Shown here: in pieces, positions 13,709 through 15,742 of the stretch
Numbering within the stretch: the first letter of the stretch is position 1
Layout of the letters: the number at the start of each line of letters is the position of its first letter
Source of the DNA: Oxalobacteraceae bacterium
GTDB lineage: Bacteria > Pseudomonadota > Gammaproteobacteria > Burkholderiales > Burkholderiaceae_D
Direction: 5' to 3'
NCBI GenBank assembly: GCA_947446335.1
Contig: CANFGA010000022.1
Span: forward strand, 1-15,742
Length of the DNA stretch: 15,742 bases
Position numbers and translations under genes: made by a program
Notes under the pieces: model-generated
Seen by the model: the letters and a program-made list of their open reading frames with translations, nothing else
Database searches by the model: none
What the model was told of the DNA's origin: nothing

Positions 13709-14074
13709 TTAAACCACAAACTGCGCAATGCCATCCTTAAATGACCAGTCTATATCATGGTTCTCGCTAATCGTGATCATTACGTTCTCAGGCTTGATGC
13801 CTGGATTTTGTGCTAAGTTGAGTACCACTTGCTGATAAAAAGCCTGTTTAGCCTTGTTAGAGCGCCCTGCGCGCATAACCAAGTGCATCATGATGCGATC
13901 TTCACTGCTGTTTTGCAGTTGCAGACAGTCGGCATCGAGCTGGTGAATAATCTGGTAACGATCATCAGCCGGAAAGTCCATGGTTGCAATGACCGCAGAA
14001 TTTACGCTATTGGCTACGGCGTTGATGTACTGTGGGCTTTTGCCCTTGAGTATAGATATGGTGACGAATGGCAT
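13709..14074 (-). CDS. Tautomerase family protein (Tautomerase_2 type)
   Basis: The 121-residue protein belongs to the tautomerase superfamily (4-oxalocrotonate tautomerase / MIF fold), cytosolic enzymes that use the N-terminal proline exposed after Met removal. Here the start is MPFVTISILKGKS, so Pro2 is in place. The length, the central DRYQIIHQLDADCLQ segment and the NKAKQAFYQQVVLNLAQNPGIKPENVMITISE segment fit the longer Tautomerase_2 group, not the 60-residue enzymes. ATG at 14072-14074 has AGGAG 7 bases upstream, a strong site. It lies 233 bases downstream of the dehydrogenase gene on the same strand. The physiological substrate is unknown; relatives act on unsaturated keto acids. Confidence 0.9.
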   Translation of the reverse strand: MPFVTISILKGKSPQYINAVANSVNSAVIATMDFPADDRYQIIHQLDADCLQLQNSSEDRIMMHLVMRAGRSNKAKQAFYQQVVLNLAQNPGIKPENVMITISENHDIDWSFKDGIAQFVV

Positions 14075-14249
14075 AATTTTCTCCTGATGTGAAAGCGCTC
14101 GAAGCGCGTTATAGCGAGCCGGTCAGAACTGCCGTGTTTTCTTAAACCGGCTATGCAACCGCGTACCGCTCAACGGCAACCTGATCGATACGCACGAATA
14201 TGATCGGTGCCGTTTGCGCTGGTTACTTGTTGACGTGATACCTACGATC

Positions 14250-14274
14250 GCCCTGGAAAACTGAATTTCAGGGC
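14250..14274 (-). terminator. Stem-loop after the dehydrogenase gene
   Basis: GCCCTG at 14250-14255 pairs with CAGGGC at 14269-14274, and the stem can be extended inward by three A-T pairs with one bulged base. It begins 34 bases past the dehydrogenase stop on the minus strand. There is no T run after it, so it is at best a weak or factor-assisted terminator, or an mRNA stability structure. Confidence 0.3.
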
Positions 14275-14307
14275 CAGCTCAATAAATAATTCTACAGATT
14301 GTTAAGG

Positions 14308-15162
14308 CTACCTCTCGTTTTCCGGGAAGTCAGCGCCCAGCGTAGTCGCTTCCCAGGTATCGAAATCGTGGCGCATGAAATCGAGTTTTTTATGCGCCAG
14401 TTCCAGTGCTGCCGCGCCCAGCAACAGTCGCAGCGGCGGGGTGTCCGACAACGCGGTATCGATGATCGCCTGGGCTGCACGCACCGGATCGCCAGCCTGG
14501 CTGCCGCTGCGTTCGGATGTCTGCTGGCGGCGCACGCCTGCCGTGTCGGCATAGTCATCGATCCGATCCGTTGATTGCTGGATCGACTGGCCTGCCCAGT
14601 TGGTGCGAAACGGGCCGGGTTCGACGATCAGTACATCGATGCCTAATGGTTTTACTTCCAGAGCCAGCGATTCCGATATCCCTTCGACTGCGTACTTGGT
14701 GCCATGGTAATAACCGGTGGCGCCAAAACTGGTAATGCCGCCTATCGACGAGACATTGACGATCAGGCCGCTGCGCTGCTTGCGCATGGCAGGCAGTACT
14801 GCCTTGGTCATGTCGATGAGGCCAAAGACGTTGGTGTCGAACATGGCGCGCACGGCGGCGTCTTCGCCCTCTTCAATGGCGGCCAGGTAACCGTAGCCAG
14901 CGTTATTGACGAGCACGTCGATACGGCTAAATTTACTGATGGTGTCGGCGACGGCGCTGTTGATCTGATCAGGTTTGGTCACATCCAGCGGCAGCACCAG
15001 TACCCGATCGCCCTGACCGGCGGCGATATCAGCGACTTTTTCCGGGTCTCGGGCGGTGACGACAGCACGCCAGCCGCGCGCTAATACCAGCTTGGCAAGT
15101 TCCCGACCAAAGCCGGTGGAGCAACCTGTAATCAGCCAGACGGGGTTTTCTCGGTTCATCAT
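14308..15162 (-). CDS. Short-chain dehydrogenase/reductase (SDR)
   Basis: The 284-residue protein is a classical-type SDR, an NAD(P)-dependent oxidoreductase with a Rossmann fold. The cofactor loop is TGCSTGFG (residues 12-19), the structural NNAG lies at 86-89, and the catalytic set is Ser139 (NVSSIGG), Tyr152 and Lys156 (YHGTKYAVEG). EPGPFRTNWAG follows at about 196. An Arg at the end of the second strand (TARDPEK) suggests NADP preference. The C-terminal part from about 205 fits the larger SDRs annotated as oxidoreductases of unknown substrate. ATG at 15160-15162 is followed by a second ATG, and AAAGGA lies about 8 bases upstream. It follows the MFS gene on the same strand after 212 bases. 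Confidence 0.93.
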   Translation of the reverse strand: MMNRENPVWLITGCSTGFGRELAKLVLARGWRAVVTARDPEKVADIAAGQGDRVLVLPLDVTKPDQINSAVADTISKFSRIDVLVNNAGYGYLAAIEEGEDAAVRAMFDTNVFGLIDMTKAVLPAMRKQRSGLIVNVSSIGGITSFGATGYYHGTKYAVEGISESLALEVKPLGIDVLIVEPGPFRTNWAGQSIQQSTDRIDDYADTAGVRRQQTSERSGSQAGDPVRAAQAIIDTALSDTPPLRLLLGAAALELAHKKLDFMRHDFDTWEATTLGADFPENER

Positions 15163-15317
15163 GTTCGGATTCCTTTATGTTTTACCACTGATTGAAATGA
15201 TTGAGCGACCTGTCATCAGCCTTTGTATCTGAATTTCTAAAAAACAGTCGTTCTTCAAGAGCCGGTGACGATTTCCATTGATCGTCAATGACAGAGCGCA
15301 GGCGCAGTAATCGCTGT

Positions 15318-15352
15318 TGTCAGCATGCCGCTGCGCGAATGCGGCACTGACA
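15318..15352 (-). terminator. Stem-loop after the MFS transporter gene
   Basis: TGTCAG at 15318-15323 pairs with CTGACA at 15347-15352, and GCCGC pairs with GCGGC inside, with a small bulge on one side. It begins 22 bases past the MFS stop on the minus strand. There is no T run, so termination is likely only if assisted; it could also be an mRNA-end protecting hairpin. Confidence 0.35.
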
Positions 15353-15374
15353 GGCAATGATCGATGCCTGATGA

Positions 15375-15742
15375 TCAGTGTGCTCCCGTCGCTTCTGCAG
15401 ACGCCGTGCTTTTTCGCGGCTTTGTCATCCAGACCAGAGAGATCAAGCCCAGAAAGAGGATGGCCGACATCCAGAAAATATCAGCGGCTCCCATGGTGCT
15501 GGCCTGTACCGACAAGGTGCGCTCGATGACGGCCCAGGCGCCGGGTTCCGACAATCCCTGTGACGTCAGTGCATGCACCGCCTGGTTGAACGCCGGGTTG
15601 TACGGTCCGGTGTGTTCGGCCAGTTGCGCATGGTGTAGCGCGCTGCGCCGGTCCCACAGGGTCGTCGTGATCGAGGTCCCCATGCCGCCGAACATGATGC
15701 GCACGAAATTGGACAGGCCGGCCGCCGCCGGGATCTTGTCCG
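15375..15742 (-). CDS. EmrB/QacA-type MFS drug transporter, C-terminal part
   Basis: Only the last 122 residues are inside the window; the gene runs past the right edge and has no start here. Minus-strand translation from the edge reads DKIPAAAGLSNFVRIMFGGMGTSITTTLWDRR, which matches the conserved late region of DHA2 (14-TM) proton-driven drug exporters such as EmrB. HHAQLAEHTGPYNPAF and the last membrane segment (about IFWMSAILFLGLISLVWMT) follow, then a basic cytoplasmic tail. EmrB-type proteins sit in the inner membrane and usually work with an EmrA adaptor, which may lie beyond the edge. Confidence 0.9.
   Translation of the reverse strand, partial: DKIPAAAGLSNFVRIMFGGMGTSITTTLWDRRSALHHAQLAEHTGPYNPAFNQAVHALTSQGLSEPGAWAVIERTLSVQASTMGAADIFWMSAILFLGLISLVWMTKPRKSTASAEATGAH

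Overview
The window looks like chromosomal DNA with accessory content from a betaproteobacterium of the Burkholderiales, most likely the Oxalobacteraceae. I infer this from the protein families and moderate GC content (a lone TerD, a cytoplasmic papain-like C1A peptidase, a YMGG-type glycine-zipper lipoprotein, a W/Y-rich secreted protein, a NodT-type outer membrane factor); there is no rRNA or other marker gene to confirm it. No tRNA, rRNA, CRISPR array or replication origin was seen.

Layout. (1) Positions 1-801 are mobile-element debris. A segment ending in a 32-bp near-perfect palindrome (108-139) is fused to the C-terminal part of an IS66 transposase, whose IS66-type right end (GTAAGCG on the minus strand) closes at 801. 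(2) Positions 805-6390 hold a block of seven genes, all on the minus strand. In transcription order they are a C1A cysteine peptidase, two small overlapping unknown genes, a secreted heptad-repeat protein rich in Asp, a phospholipase C/acid phosphatase-type phosphoesterase, TerD, and a CBS-pair protein. (3) Positions 6391-7186 are about 800 bases without a convincing gene. (4) Positions 7187-8178 hold two overlapping plus-strand envelope genes, a W/Y-rich secreted protein and a glycine-zipper lipoprotein. (5) Positions 8522-12976 hold a tight four-gene plus-strand operon encoding a complete tripartite ABC exporter: ATPase, HlyD-type adaptor, NodT-type outer membrane lipoprotein and FtsX-type permease, each overlapping the next by 1-4 bases. 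(6) Positions 12977-13708 are poorly coding, with one marginal small ORF and a perfect hairpin. (7) Positions 13709-15742 carry, on the minus strand, a tautomerase, a short-chain dehydrogenase and the C-terminal end of an EmrB/QacA-type MFS transporter cut by the window edge.

How the genes may work together. The exporter operon is self-contained and probably moves an amphipathic or peptide-like molecule from the inner membrane to the outside; its cargo cannot be read from the sequence. The minus-strand block is the most unusual part: two hydrolases without export signals, a TerD-family calcium-binding stress protein, a CBS ligand-sensing protein and three small proteins of unknown function lie together beside insertion-element remains. 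Some junctions inside it could be co-transcribed (phosphoesterase to TerD, 93 bases; the two small genes, 4-base overlap), while a 15-bp stem-loop at 4790-4830 probably separates the small-gene pair from the heptad-repeat gene. A shared function for the block is inference only.
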